The position numbers and the translations under genes were made by a program. Of a DNA stretch of 64,000 nt, positions 16,960 through 24,404 are shown piece by piece. This stretch comes from Chlamydiales bacterium (lineage in GTDB: Bacteria; Chlamydiota; Chlamydiia; Chlamydiales; JACKPQ01). The DNA lies in assembly GCA_024233435.1 (NCBI GenBank), contig JACKPQ010000001.1, positions 434,001 through 498,000 on the forward strand. Direction: 5' to 3'. The number at the start of each line of letters is the position of its first letter. Positions within the stretch are counted from its first letter, which is position 1. Below the pieces are notes generated by a model. The model made no database searches. It was not told the origin of the DNA and worked only from the letters and a program-made list of their open reading frames with translations.

Positions 16960-18341
16960 TCTGGTTTTTTAAATGCATGCATGATAAGAGGTAGGGCTAT
17001 CATAACAGCTAGGCCAATAAACAAGAAGAGCTCGTAGAATAAGAGGTTGCCAACGTGAAGTTGAGATGGTGGCAGAAAGGTAATAACGATGGCAAACAGA
17101 GATGAGATGATTCCAAGTGATGCAACCAGCCACATGCCTTTATGGGGATGGGGTATTTTATAGGCGCGTGGGACGTTGGGTTTGGTATAGCGCAAGGAAA
17201 TAGCCGCTACAAACATTGTGAGATACATCACTAGATAGATCTGTGCGGATAGGGCTGTTAGAATCCAATAGGCGCTGCTTGCCGTGGGCATTAAGAGCAA
17301 GACAACAGCTGCGCACGTTACGATGATGGCTTGAAAGAGAAGTAGATTTGTGGGCATTCCGTGTTTGTTTATTTTTTTGAAGATCGGTGGGAGGTTACCG
17401 TGGGTTGTGGTGGTGTAAAGGGCTTTGACGGGACCAATGATCCAAGAGTTAGTTTCAGCAATGGCTCCAAAAATAAGCAGAAAGGCCAGTATTGGGATGA
17501 GCCATGCAAGGTGGTAATTGGTTAAAAAGAGCTGAAAAGCTTCCATTAGACCCGAAACAAGGCTGATTTCTGTTTTGGGGACAACAATACTGATAGAAAG
17601 CGATCCGCACAAAAATAGAAAGAAGGTGATAATTGCCGCAATGATAATGGCGCGTGGATAGTTTTTCTGTGGATTTTTGACTTCACCGGCATAGCCAGCT
17701 GAAACTTCAAGTCCTGCAAAGGCAAGGAAAAGCCCGCCCATAAATACAAGATTATTGGGATCTGCAAGATTGGGAATAAGAGGCTCATTTGCTAGGCTGA
17801 TTTGTATCGGGTTTCCGCTTGATAGCCAGGTGATGCCAAGAAAAATAATAAAAAGGCCTGGAATAATTGTTCCGGAAATTACCCCAATGGTGCTAAACAT
17901 GCTAGACGTTTTAATCCCGAGATAATTTAAAGCCGTCATGCCCCAGAATCCGACTAGGATTACAATAAATAGGAAAAGATTATTGTTCGCAAGGGCTGGG
18001 TTAAAGATATAGGCTAGCGTTGCCGCAACAAAAGAGAGGATGGCAGGAAACCAAGTGACATTGTGAACCCACTGCATCCAGATTGCAAAAAACCCCCATT
18101 TATCACCAAATGCCTCACGCACCCAGACATAAATACCTCCAGATTTTGGCCAACCTGTAGCAAGTTCTGCGGAGACAAGGGCGGCCGGAAGGAGAAATCC
18201 AAGAGCGACGACAGCAAAAAAGAAAAGGGATGTAAAGCCTAGCTCGGCAACAAGGGGCAAGTTCCTAAGGCTTGCCATCAGCGAAACATTGAACATTGCA
18301 AGGATGAAAACAGGGATCGAACGCTTTTTATTAATATTCAT
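16950..18341 (-). CDS. APC-superfamily amino acid permease, glutamate:GABA antiporter-like
   Basis: 463 residues, about 12 membrane spans. The first spans (SIPVFILAMFNVSLMASLRNLP; AELATGWPKSGGIYVWVREAF; WGFFAIWMQWVHNVTWFPAI) resemble the GadC/YjeM branch of the APC superfamily. In Chlamydia a related antiporter (AaxC) exchanges arginine for agmatine. The substrate here is not determinable, but an amino acid antiporter fits a host-dependent cell. It overlaps rarA downstream by 10 bp and the exported glutaredoxin upstream by 11 bp, so all are likely one transcript. Confidence 0.88.
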   Translation of the reverse strand: MNINKKRSIPVFILAMFNVSLMASLRNLPLVAELGFTSLFFFAVVALGFLLPAALVSAELATGWPKSGGIYVWVREAFGDKWGFFAIWMQWVHNVTWFPAILSFVAATLAYIFNPALANNNLFLFIVILVGFWGMTALNYLGIKTSSMFSTIGVISGTIIPGLFIIFLGITWLSSGNPIQISLANEPLIPNLADPNNLVFMGGLFLAFAGLEVSAGYAGEVKNPQKNYPRAIIIAAIITFFLFLCGSLSISIVVPKTEISLVSGLMEAFQLFLTNYHLAWLIPILAFLLIFGAIAETNSWIIGPVKALYTTTTHGNLPPIFKKINKHGMPTNLLLFQAIIVTCAAVVLLLMPTASSAYWILTALSAQIYLVMYLTMFVAAISLRYTKPNVPRAYKIPHPHKGMWLVASLGIISSLFAIVITFLPPSQLHVGNLLFYELFLFIGLAVMIALPLIMHAFKKPEWQ

Positions 18342-18612
18342 GTGTATTTAACCACTCAATGATTGCGTCTGACTCATAGAGTGGTTTTCCGTCAATGAAT
18401 AGGCAAGGAACTTGCGCTTTACCGCCAGTTTGCTCTAATTCATCGCGGTCGGCAGGGTTTTTGCCGATATCTGTAGTAGGCATTGAATGTTTCATTTCAC
18501 GCAATACCTTGTGACAATAAGGACAGCCATCCTTAATGAATAACTTAAGTTTTTGAGGCTCAGCAGCAAAGAGCGAGCAAGCAAAGAGTGATAGTAGAAG
18601 TAGTTTTTTCAT
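18331..18612 (-). CDS. Glutaredoxin-like thiol-disulfide protein with signal peptide
   Basis: 93 residues. A signal peptide (MKKLLLLSLFACSLFAAEP) precedes a compact glutaredoxin fold with active-site Cys30-Pro-Tyr-Cys33, QVPCLFIDGKPLYESDAIIEWL with the cis-Pro loop and a third cysteine. It is a paralogue of the gene immediately upstream (shared KVPCLFIDGK-like and YESD.I..WL segments), which lacks the signal peptide. The exported copy would act in the periplasm, where glutaredoxins have no glutathione supply by default, so it may be a disulfide reductase or isomerase. Cys12 in LFACSLFAAE also fits a lipobox only poorly. Overlaps both neighbours. Confidence 0.87.
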   Translation of the reverse strand: MKKLLLLSLFACSLFAAEPQKLKLFIKDGCPYCHKVLREMKHSMPTTDIGKNPADRDELEQTGGKAQVPCLFIDGKPLYESDAIIEWLNTHEY

Positions 18613-18872
18613 GAATCCAACTCTTTTTTGTATGATTTAAGCCAAGCGATGATTTCATCAGACTCATAAAGGGCTTTTCCGTCTATAAATAGACAAGGAA
18701 CTTGAGATTTTCCGCCTAGATGCTCCAATTCATCTTTGGCATCACTAGTAGCGTTGATATCTTTTAAAGGCACAGCAATAGACTGCTCATCGATGAAATC
18801 AAGAACTTTCCGGCAATAGGGACAGGTGGTTTTGTAGTATAGCAAAAGCTCTGGTGTGTTTTCTTTATCCAT
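18609..18872 (-). CDS. Glutaredoxin-like protein, cytoplasmic
   Basis: 87 residues, single glutaredoxin domain: LLLYYKTTCPYCRKVLDFI with Cys17 and Cys20, SQVPCLFIDGKALYESDEIIAWLKSY. It reduces protein disulfides or mixed disulfides with glutathione in the cytoplasm, by family. First gene of the four-gene run; the next gene is its exported paralogue and starts inside its stop (4-bp overlap). The tandem cytoplasmic/exported pair looks like a duplication followed by gain of a signal peptide. A weak GGAA lies before the ATG. Confidence 0.9.
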   Translation of the reverse strand: MDKENTPELLLYYKTTCPYCRKVLDFIDEQSIAVPLKDINATSDAKDELEHLGGKSQVPCLFIDGKALYESDEIIAWLKSYKKELDS

Positions 18873-19244
18873 TCTTTCCTTGATACCCTATTTATGAGTA
18901 TTGTTCCAGTAATTTTGTTAAACTCTTAAAAAAGAGTGTGTTGCGTATTTAATTTGCAAATCAACATTTCTTAACTTCAATTCCTCTAACATCCAATCAG
19001 ATGCTGATTAGTAGCTTAAAGGAGTCAGTTATCAAAAGTTTTTTTAAGGTTTTGATAATTCTTTTAATTACAAAATCACTATGAAATTTAAATAATAACA
19101 TAATAAAATTTAAAAATAAATAAAAAAATTATCTTTTTTAATTCAAATAATGTATATTAATAATTAGAAGGAAGAAAAGTCGCAATTACGGATATGGCGA
19201 AGTCTTCAAAATATATTTTGTTAATCCCAAGGAAGGAGCAAATC
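18873..19244. promoter_or_regulatory. 372-bp AT-rich divergent region between glutaredoxin and hctB
   Basis: No gene is supported. It holds a small hairpin AATCAG-ATG-CTGATT (18995-19009), a larger inverted repeat at 19029-19058 (listed separately) and, from 19080 to 19170, DNA that is almost only A and T, as expected for an hctB promoter. A near-consensus -10 (TATATT, 19153-19158) has no matching -35. An in-frame ATG at 19194 would add 17 residues to HctB but lacks a ribosome-binding site. Confidence 0.5.
19029..19058. promoter_or_regulatory. 9-bp inverted repeat upstream of hctB
   Basis: TTATCAAAA (19029-19037) and TTTTGATAA (19050-19058) are perfect inverted arms around a 12-bp T-rich loop. 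It lies about 190 bp before the hctB start and 160 bp from the divergent glutaredoxin start. Candidate regulator-binding site; histone-like genes in Chlamydia are strongly late-stage regulated, so an operator would be plausible. Confidence 0.4.
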
Positions 19245-19535
19245 ATGGCAACAAAAAAGAGAAAAACAGCTGCTAAGAAGCCAGCTGCTAAGCGTACAGT
19301 ACGCAGAAAAACAGCTGCTAAAAAGCCAGCTGCTAAAAAAACAGTTGCAAAACGCAAAACAACTGCTAAGAAAAAAACAGCTGCTAAGAAGCCAGCTGCT
19401 AAGCGTAAAACAACTGCTAAGAAAAAGCCAGCTGCTAAAAGAAAAACAGCTAAGCGCACAACTCGCAAAAAAACAGCTGCTAAAAAGCCAGCTGCTAAGC
19501 GCAAAACAACTCGCAGAAAAGCTGTAAAGAAGTAA
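19245..19535 (+). CDS. hctB: Histone H1-like Lys/Ala-rich DNA-binding protein (HctB/Hc2 type)
   Basis: 96 residues, almost only Lys, Ala, Arg, Thr and Pro, arranged as variations on TAAKKPAAKR and KRKTTAKKK pentad/decad repeats like the C-terminal tail of eukaryotic histone H1. In Chlamydia, Hc1 and Hc2 condense the chromosome when reticulate bodies become elementary bodies; this is the Hc2 type, shorter than the 165-230 residues usual there. I set the start at 19245 because GGAAGGAG (19231-19238) is an excellent ribosome-binding site seven bases before that ATG. The repeats also exist at DNA level (GCTGCTAAG units), so length may vary by slippage. A clear terminator follows. Confidence 0.9.
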   Translation: MATKKRKTAAKKPAAKRTVRRKTAAKKPAAKKTVAKRKTTAKKKTAAKKPAAKRKTTAKKKPAAKRKTAKRTTRKKTAAKKPAAKRKTTRRKAVKK

Positions 19536-19539
19536 GCAA

Positions 19540-20151
19540 TTACGCTTTTTTCTGAATGATGCGATCGGGCAAGCCCTCTAAGGCTTGTCCGATTTTTGTT
19601 TTCCAAACCATCAAATAGATGATGTAGGCAATTAAGCAGCTTCCTGCTATATCGGATGCAAAATGCTGATGCAAAATAACGCGGCTTGAGCTTAAAAGCG
19701 CCGAGATAACGAATATAGGCACTCTCCATTTTGGAAAATGCTTGGATACGATAAAGGCTAAAGCAAATACAGCATATGAGTGGGATGATGGAAATGATAA
19801 ATAATAGCTATCAAAGGTGAAAAACTTGCACGTATAGATGTGTTGTTTAAGCCACAGCTTCGGGCGGGAGCGGCCAACACACATTTTGATGACTCGGATA
19901 AGCAAAAGTCCAAACCCCAAACTTGCACACGATCTAATCCATTTATATTGATACTTTAAATCAAAAGCGATCATGATCAATGTTATCATGATAAATGAAG
20001 AACATATCCAAGCAGGATTGATGCAAAACGTTGCTATTTTAGCATAAGTTGCCAGCCAAAGAGAATGCCATCCACTTAGCCATTCAGCGATTGGTTTGTC
20101 AATAAATAGAAATAGGGCTGGCAAAAGCCAGCTAAATGATCGCCACTTCAT
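19540..20151 (-). CDS. PAP2-family membrane phosphatase
   Basis: 203 residues with about five membrane spans. All three phosphatase signature motifs are present: K89-x6-R96-P97 (KMCVGRSRP), PSSH at 121-124 and SR-x5-H-x3-D (Ser156 to Asp167). The family dephosphorylates lipid phosphates such as phosphatidate, phosphatidylglycerophosphate or undecaprenyl diphosphate on the outer face of the inner membrane. Which one cannot be decided. Monocistronic; its last codons contain the hctB terminator from the other strand. Confidence 0.92.
   Translation of the reverse strand: MKWRSFSWLLPALFLFIDKPIAEWLSGWHSLWLATYAKIATFCINPAWICSSFIMITLIMIAFDLKYQYKWIRSCASLGFGLLLIRVIKMCVGRSRPKLWLKQHIYTCKFFTFDSYYLSFPSSHSYAVFALAFIVSKHFPKWRVPIFVISALLSSSRVILHQHFASDIAGSCLIAYIIYLMVWKTKIGQALEGLPDRIIQKKA
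19566..19602 (+). terminator. Rho-independent terminator for hctB, inside the 3' end of the PAP2 gene
   Basis: CGGGCAAGCC (19566-19575), loop CTCTAA, GGCTTGTCCG (19582-19591): ten base pairs with one G-U, followed directly by ATTTTTGTTTT. It begins 30 nt after the hctB stop. The T-run is on the plus strand only, so it serves hctB, although it lies in the coding region of the converging gene. Confidence 0.85.
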
Positions 20152-20184
20152 GGCTACGGAGTCTATTTAATATCTAAAAATAAA

Positions 20185-21582
20185 TCAAGCGGCCGGTATG
20201 ACGAGCTGTCTGTCTGAAAAATCGTAGCGCATTGGCTGGATATAAACGATTTTCCAGTTCTTAATTTGAGGTGGGTTTTTGTAAAGTTCTTTTGCCTTTC
20301 TAAAGCACTTGCGAATAAAAATAGGCACAAGATTTTCTTTTCTAAATTCCCATCCGCGGCTACCTAAATACCCAGCGCTTATTACATACCGGGCTGTTCC
20401 AAAGAAGGTTGAAACTACTAAAAATGGGAAGAAAAAAATTGCTGGGATAAAGAAAACAACAGCTGCAATTCCACAAATGTTGGTAATAACAAGCTTCTTA
20501 GTTTGCTCATCTGTAAGCTTTAAGAGGCGGCCAACAAGGTTGTATGCCTGATCTTTAATTTCTTTATCTTCGTGTTTTAGTCCGTCAATGATCAAGATTT
20601 CTGAATCCTTGATTTCGGCTGCAAGCCATGGTTGAATACGGCGACCAAGGCGTTTGAAGTTAGCATGTCGAATTGAATTAATGGCATGATCAAACTCATC
20701 TCGGTACTTCCCAGCAAGTTCATCGCCCTTTTCGGCATTAGTCTTAAGGGCTTTGGAATAAGCATCGTTGAATTTTTTGCTAATGTAAGAGATTTGCTTC
20801 TCTGAGGGGTCGATAAAAGAGGCGATGTACTGCATATTTTTTCTGAATAGAGGTTGCCTTACTTGAGTGTTGAGTTTATTTAGAGCCTCTTCAAATATTA
20901 CGGTTCTGATATTGTTGATTTTAATTGTTTGTATGTACTCTTTTCTTCCAGCTTCTAAAAGCTCAGTGAAGGCGTTAAATGAATCTGCTCCCATCATCTG
21001 AATTAATTGGCTCTGATATTTTGAAGATTTTGCAAAGGCTAGGGTTTTTTCAATTGCGTCAAGTAAATTGGCAGGACGTTCTTCAGCTTTTAGCTCATTT
21101 GCAAGCTTGTTGATGCTCTCTAGCCGTTCAACTAGATCGTAGTTCATATCGCTTCGAAACGTAAGAGTGCGTTTCAAAGAGATGCATTCAAATATCCCTT
21201 GAAGTATACAAACCAAAGAGCCTAGCAGTCCAACGCCATAAGAGATAAATTTAAGAGATTCACTGCGAGCTATTACAGAGAAAAACAGCAGGGCAGAGTC
21301 CACGTAATGGGCAATGTTAAATATAGAATAAAAAGCGTTAAGGGGTTGAGCCAGGAATTGGATACCAATGTCTAGTAAGCTTTCATTGTCTTTATTTTTG
21401 TAGGCATCGTGAACTTCTTGCGTGGCTTCATAAAGGGTCAGTGGGCTACTAATAAGACCGAAAGTACTAGGGACGTTAGCCGGGCCTGCTTCAGTGAAAA
21501 AAGGTGTTTTTAAATTAAAGCTAACCAAGTCAGGTTGGCTACCTTTTACTGGTAAATATGAGCTGTAATCATTTGTTTTCAT
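20185..21582 (-). CDS. Unrecognised membrane-associated protein, 465 aa (candidate Inc-like/effector)
   Basis: No family recognised. Two hydrophobic segments close together (about 92-109 SALLFFSVIARSE and 112-134 FISYGVGLLGSLVCILQGIF) form a hairpin, followed by a ~230-residue helical charged region (NKLANELKAEERPANLLDAIE, YISKKFNDAYSKALK), and a second hydrophobic pair near 368-410 (ITNICGIAAVVFFIPAIFFFPFLVVSTFFG). No signal peptide. The layout of membrane hairpin plus helical cytosolic domain resembles chlamydial inclusion-membrane proteins, but this is pattern only. It is transcribed alone, divergent from 21755 across a region with a perfect palindrome. Confidence 0.7.
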   Translation of the reverse strand: MKTNDYSSYLPVKGSQPDLVSFNLKTPFFTEAGPANVPSTFGLISSPLTLYEATQEVHDAYKNKDNESLLDIGIQFLAQPLNAFYSIFNIAHYVDSALLFFSVIARSESLKFISYGVGLLGSLVCILQGIFECISLKRTLTFRSDMNYDLVERLESINKLANELKAEERPANLLDAIEKTLAFAKSSKYQSQLIQMMGADSFNAFTELLEAGRKEYIQTIKINNIRTVIFEEALNKLNTQVRQPLFRKNMQYIASFIDPSEKQISYISKKFNDAYSKALKTNAEKGDELAGKYRDEFDHAINSIRHANFKRLGRRIQPWLAAEIKDSEILIIDGLKHEDKEIKDQAYNLVGRLLKLTDEQTKKLVITNICGIAAVVFFIPAIFFFPFLVVSTFFGTARYVISAGYLGSRGWEFRKENLVPIFIRKCFRKAKELYKNPPQIKNWKIVYIQPMRYDFSDRQLVIPAA

Positions 21583-21632
21583 AAATTGTCCTATTTCACA
21601 TAAAATTATATCAAAAATTTTAATTTAATTCA

Positions 21633-21649
21633 AGTGGTTTTAAACCACT
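21633..21649. promoter_or_regulatory. Perfect 17-bp palindrome in a divergent promoter region
   Basis: AGTGGTTT-T-AAACCACT, eight-base arms around one base. It lies 50 bp upstream of the minus-strand gene start at 21582 and 105 bp upstream of 21755. Shape and position suggest a binding site for a dimeric regulator acting on one or both genes; a terminator is unlikely as neither gene ends here. Confidence 0.5.
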
Positions 21650-21754
21650 GTAGATTAAGCGTTTAAAAATTTATTACATATTTTTCTAGCAAATAATATT
21701 TAGATTCGGTTAAGATGAAGGGCAACAAAATAACATCCTAAACTGGAGAGGATT

Positions 21755-22516
21755 ATGAAAAAAGCATCCATTGTTTTTACCATCGCTTGCACCCTAATTG
21801 GGACAGCCCCTCTATCGGCCAGCTACTGGTCTGAGATTCAAGAATACCTGCCGCAATGGGGGGATTTCATCCCTACTTGTGAGAAAAAGCAGGTAGAAGA
21901 ACCATGCCCTGTAGAGGTAGTGGAAGAAGTTGCTGAAGCTATCGTAGCTGAAGAAACGCCCGCTGAAGAAGAACAAGTAGTTGTAGAGAGCAAAACGGGA
22001 CTAAACGTAGCGATTGGCATGCAAAATCTTGTGAAAGCGCTTAAAAAAGAGCCATTCTTTGTAAAAGGGTCCTACCATATTGCCTCAGAAAGGGGAGCGT
22101 TTTTGCTGGTCCAAAATTTGGCCGCATACGCAAAGAATAAAGAAGTGCTTGTGGCCTTTAAATCTGTTCGTGTTGCAGGCTTTAAGTTTTTTCAGAAACC
22201 AAATCTAGGTGCAAGCCAATACTTTTCATTGCTTGAAAAATTTGCTCAAACACCTTTAAAACTTGATGAGGCATTTGTTTTGAATGAGCTAAAGGCAATT
22301 GCGCTTAAAATGAGCAACAAAAAACTCAATGCGCATGCAACATTAGGCCATCTTTGTGCATTGCATGCTCTTGTTGATAGCCAAGATGAGGACCTTGCTA
22401 TAGAGATCGGCGCTGTCATCTCGAAATTCAAGAAATGCAGGCATAAGCAAAACCAAGTGGCAGCTCTTGCCTCAAACTTGCATAAAGTGATAAACGGAAG
22501 AGAAAAGAGAGCGTAA
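21755..22516 (+). CDS. Exported protein of unknown function with acidic Glu/Val linker
   Basis: 253 residues. Signal peptide (MKKASIVFTIACTLIGTAPLSA), then CPVEVVEEVAEAIVAEETPAEEEQVVV, an acidic low-complexity linker at about 50-76, then a helical domain (HIASERGAFLLVQNLAAYAKNKEVLVAF ... LGHLCALHALVDS). I do not recognise the fold. Four cysteines are scattered. GGAGAGG eight bases before the ATG is a good ribosome-binding site. Only one base separates its stop from the start of the exported superoxide dismutase, so the two form an operon and may act together in the periplasm. Confidence 0.82.
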   Translation: MKKASIVFTIACTLIGTAPLSASYWSEIQEYLPQWGDFIPTCEKKQVEEPCPVEVVEEVAEAIVAEETPAEEEQVVVESKTGLNVAIGMQNLVKALKKEPFFVKGSYHIASERGAFLLVQNLAAYAKNKEVLVAFKSVRVAGFKFFQKPNLGASQYFSLLEKFAQTPLKLDEAFVLNELKAIALKMSNKKLNAHATLGHLCALHALVDSQDEDLAIEIGAVISKFKKCRHKQNQVAALASNLHKVINGREKRA

Positions 22517-22517
22517 T

Positions 22518-23195
22518 ATGCTAAAATCGGTTGCTGGACTATTATTCATGGTAAATTGCTTTGCAAATCCCATGCAACCGTTTGCACCTCAAGATGGAGC
22601 GGCAGCAATTGTTGCTCCGTCTTACTACCAGACCAAAGACTTCTCTTACCTTGAGAAGAGTGTTAAAGGGCTTAGCCCAGCGCTTATTCGCATGCATATT
22701 CAGCTCTATCAAGGCTATGTAAAAAACACCAACACGTTGCTCACAAAAATACGAGAGGTCGCAGCAGATGGCCAAGATCTTTCGATCCTGTATGGCGCTC
22801 TTAAGCGACGCGTGGGCTGGGAGATGGATGGAATGCTTTTGCATGAGGCGTATTTTGAGAATCTGGGTATGTCTCAACCTCTAAATAGCAGCAGCGCGCT
22901 CTATAGACAAATTGAAAAAGACTTTGGCTCTTATGCAGCATGGGAAAAAGACTTTAAAGCGACAGGCTTAATGCGCGGTATTGGGTGGGTAATTCTCTAT
23001 AAAGATCCCAAAAATAAGTGTCTTCACAACATCTGGATTAATGAGCATGATACAGGTCACATCGCAGGTGGCACGCCGATCCTTGTCATGGATGTTTGGG
23101 AGCATGCCTATATCACAGAATTTGGCCTTGATCGAGCAAAGTATATTGACATCTTCTTTCAAAATATTAATTGGTCTGTTGTTGAGAAGCGTTAG
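22518..23195 (+). CDS. sod: Superoxide dismutase (Fe/Mn family) with signal peptide
   Basis: 225 residues. The Fe/Mn SOD fold follows an N-terminal signal-like sequence (MLKSVAGLLFMVNCFANP). Metal ligands appear complete: His60 (RMHIQLYQGYV), His109 (MLLHEAYFEN), Asp182 and His186 (VMDVWEHAY). The first helix reads MHIQLYQGYVKN rather than the FHYGKHHQTYV of common enzymes, as in a divergent SOD-like branch. It converts superoxide to hydrogen peroxide; an exported form would protect the envelope against the host oxidative burst. Cotranscribed with 21755. Its last bases overlap the converging TMEM14-type gene by 4 bp. Confidence 0.9.
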   Translation: MLKSVAGLLFMVNCFANPMQPFAPQDGAAAIVAPSYYQTKDFSYLEKSVKGLSPALIRMHIQLYQGYVKNTNTLLTKIREVAADGQDLSILYGALKRRVGWEMDGMLLHEAYFENLGMSQPLNSSSALYRQIEKDFGSYAAWEKDFKATGLMRGIGWVILYKDPKNKCLHNIWINEHDTGHIAGGTPILVMDVWEHAYITEFGLDRAKYIDIFFQNINWSVVEKR

Positions 23196-23548
23196 CGCTT
23201 ATTCTGAAGTCCGACAAGAAGAGCAGAAAGAGTTAGTAAGCTCATCACCAATATCATTCCGGCGGGCATCATCTGCTGTGTTTTGAAAAAACGATAGGCA
23301 AATAAAGCGGCTATGCCTGTAGTAATTAGCATTGCTGTGTATAAAGCCCAGGCCTTACCCTTAAGCATGATCCATCCACAAGCAACCAGAGTAATCCCAA
23401 GCCCGCACCCCATAACCAGTGAAATATAGCTAGCCGCACGCGCCCAGCCCATAAAACCGCCTAGGATCAAGGTGAGACCAAAGAGAAAAAGAATCGTTGC
23501 TGAAGTGCGCATATCGAAGGTATAATGGATCTGAAAAATGAATGTCAA
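23192..23548 (-). CDS. TMEM14-family (FAX-like) small membrane protein
   Basis: 118 residues from the first ATG, 106 from the one at 23512, which gives the more usual start MRTSATILFLFGL. Four hydrophobic spans with the family pattern: ILGGFMGWARAASYISLVMGCGLGI, KAWALYTAMLITTG, FFKTQQMMPAGMILVMSLLTLSALL. TMEM14 proteins include plastid FAX1, which exports fatty acids, and mitochondrial TMEM14C. In bacteria the role is unknown; a lipid or small-molecule carrier is a guess. Its 5' end overlaps tsaC on the other strand if the upstream ATG is used, which argues for 23512. Confidence 0.78.
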   Translation of the reverse strand: MTFIFQIHYTFDMRTSATILFLFGLTLILGGFMGWARAASYISLVMGCGLGITLVACGWIMLKGKAWALYTAMLITTGIAALFAYRFFKTQQMMPAGMILVMSLLTLSALLVGLQNKR

Positions 23549-24356
23549 TTTGAATCAAGCAATTTCTTACCTTTTAGAAGGGAGTATCGTGGCCTTTCCA
23601 ACCGAGACCGTTTATGGTTTAGGTGGTGTTTGGTCCAATCCAGAAGCTATTCAAAAAATTTATGCCCTAAAAAAACGCCCTGCCGACAATCCACTCATCG
23701 CTCACATTAGCTCTCTTAAAATGGCTAAAGACCTAGCGCGGCATCTTCCAGACTCCTTTTATGAACTAGCAGAGCGCTACTGGCCAGGCCCGCTCACCCT
23801 AGTTGTTCCAGGTAAAGCTCAACCTAGCATTGCGCTGCGCATGCCCAATCACTCCATGGCCCTAGAATTGATTTCGGCTGTCGCAGAGCCCCTTGCTGCA
23901 CCTTCTGCAAATCTTTCAGGACGTCCTAGCCCTACCTGCGCCGCGCATGTTGCTGCTGATTTTCCCAATTTGCCCATTCTCAACGGAGGTGCTTGCCCTC
24001 TAGGGATAGAGTCAACCGTGATCTCACTCCTAGGCGATAGCCCAACGATATTGCGCCCTGGATCATTTGAGATAGATTTGCCCATTGAGCAAAATTCTCA
24101 TGCCTCACCAGGAACCCGCTATCGCCATTATGCGCCAGCGGTTCCTCTAACCCTCTACACATCCTTAGACCAACTCATTTCAGATGAAAGCCGTCCCTCA
24201 ACGATCCTTTCAACGCAAGATTTGCCCTTAGCCCACATCCGCATTACACCCTCTAATCTCTATGCAACCTTGCGCTCGCTAACTCAGCCTGCTGCTGTGC
24301 TTTGCATAACAAAAAATTTAGCATTACACGATCGGCTTATTCGCGCTTGCCAATAA
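23538..24356 (+). CDS. tsaC: Threonylcarbamoyl-AMP synthase (YrdC/Sua5 type)
   Basis: 272 residues. Makes threonylcarbamoyl-adenylate from Thr, bicarbonate and ATP for tRNA t6A37; works with TsaD, which starts at the left end of the window. YrdC core: IVAFPTETVYGLGG near 16-29, LKKRPADNPLIAHI, YWPGPLTLVV, SIALRMPNH, APSANLSGRPSPT, IESTVISLL, LRPGSFE. The linker SPGTRYRHYAP is that of Sua5, but the C-terminal Sua5 domain is only ~65 residues instead of ~110, so it is a shortened Sua5. No strong Shine-Dalgarno. Confidence 0.93.
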   Translation: MNVNLNQAISYLLEGSIVAFPTETVYGLGGVWSNPEAIQKIYALKKRPADNPLIAHISSLKMAKDLARHLPDSFYELAERYWPGPLTLVVPGKAQPSIALRMPNHSMALELISAVAEPLAAPSANLSGRPSPTCAAHVAADFPNLPILNGGACPLGIESTVISLLGDSPTILRPGSFEIDLPIEQNSHASPGTRYRHYAPAVPLTLYTSLDQLISDESRPSTILSTQDLPLAHIRITPSNLYATLRSLTQPAAVLCITKNLALHDRLIRACQ

Positions 24357-24404
24357 TAACTAACTCACTTAGCATTGAAGCTAAACTTAACATGGATTAC
24401 TGAT

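Noticed and set aside
19169..19195. Sigma28-like promoter (ACGGATAT) before hctB
   Set aside because: A -10-like word is there, but no TAAAG-type -35 at the right distance.
19157..19729. Antisense frame opposite hctB rich in Phe/Leu/Ala
   Set aside because: Mirror of Lys/Ala codons, crossing the hctB terminator; the plus strand has GGAAGGAG and a typical Hc2-like sequence.
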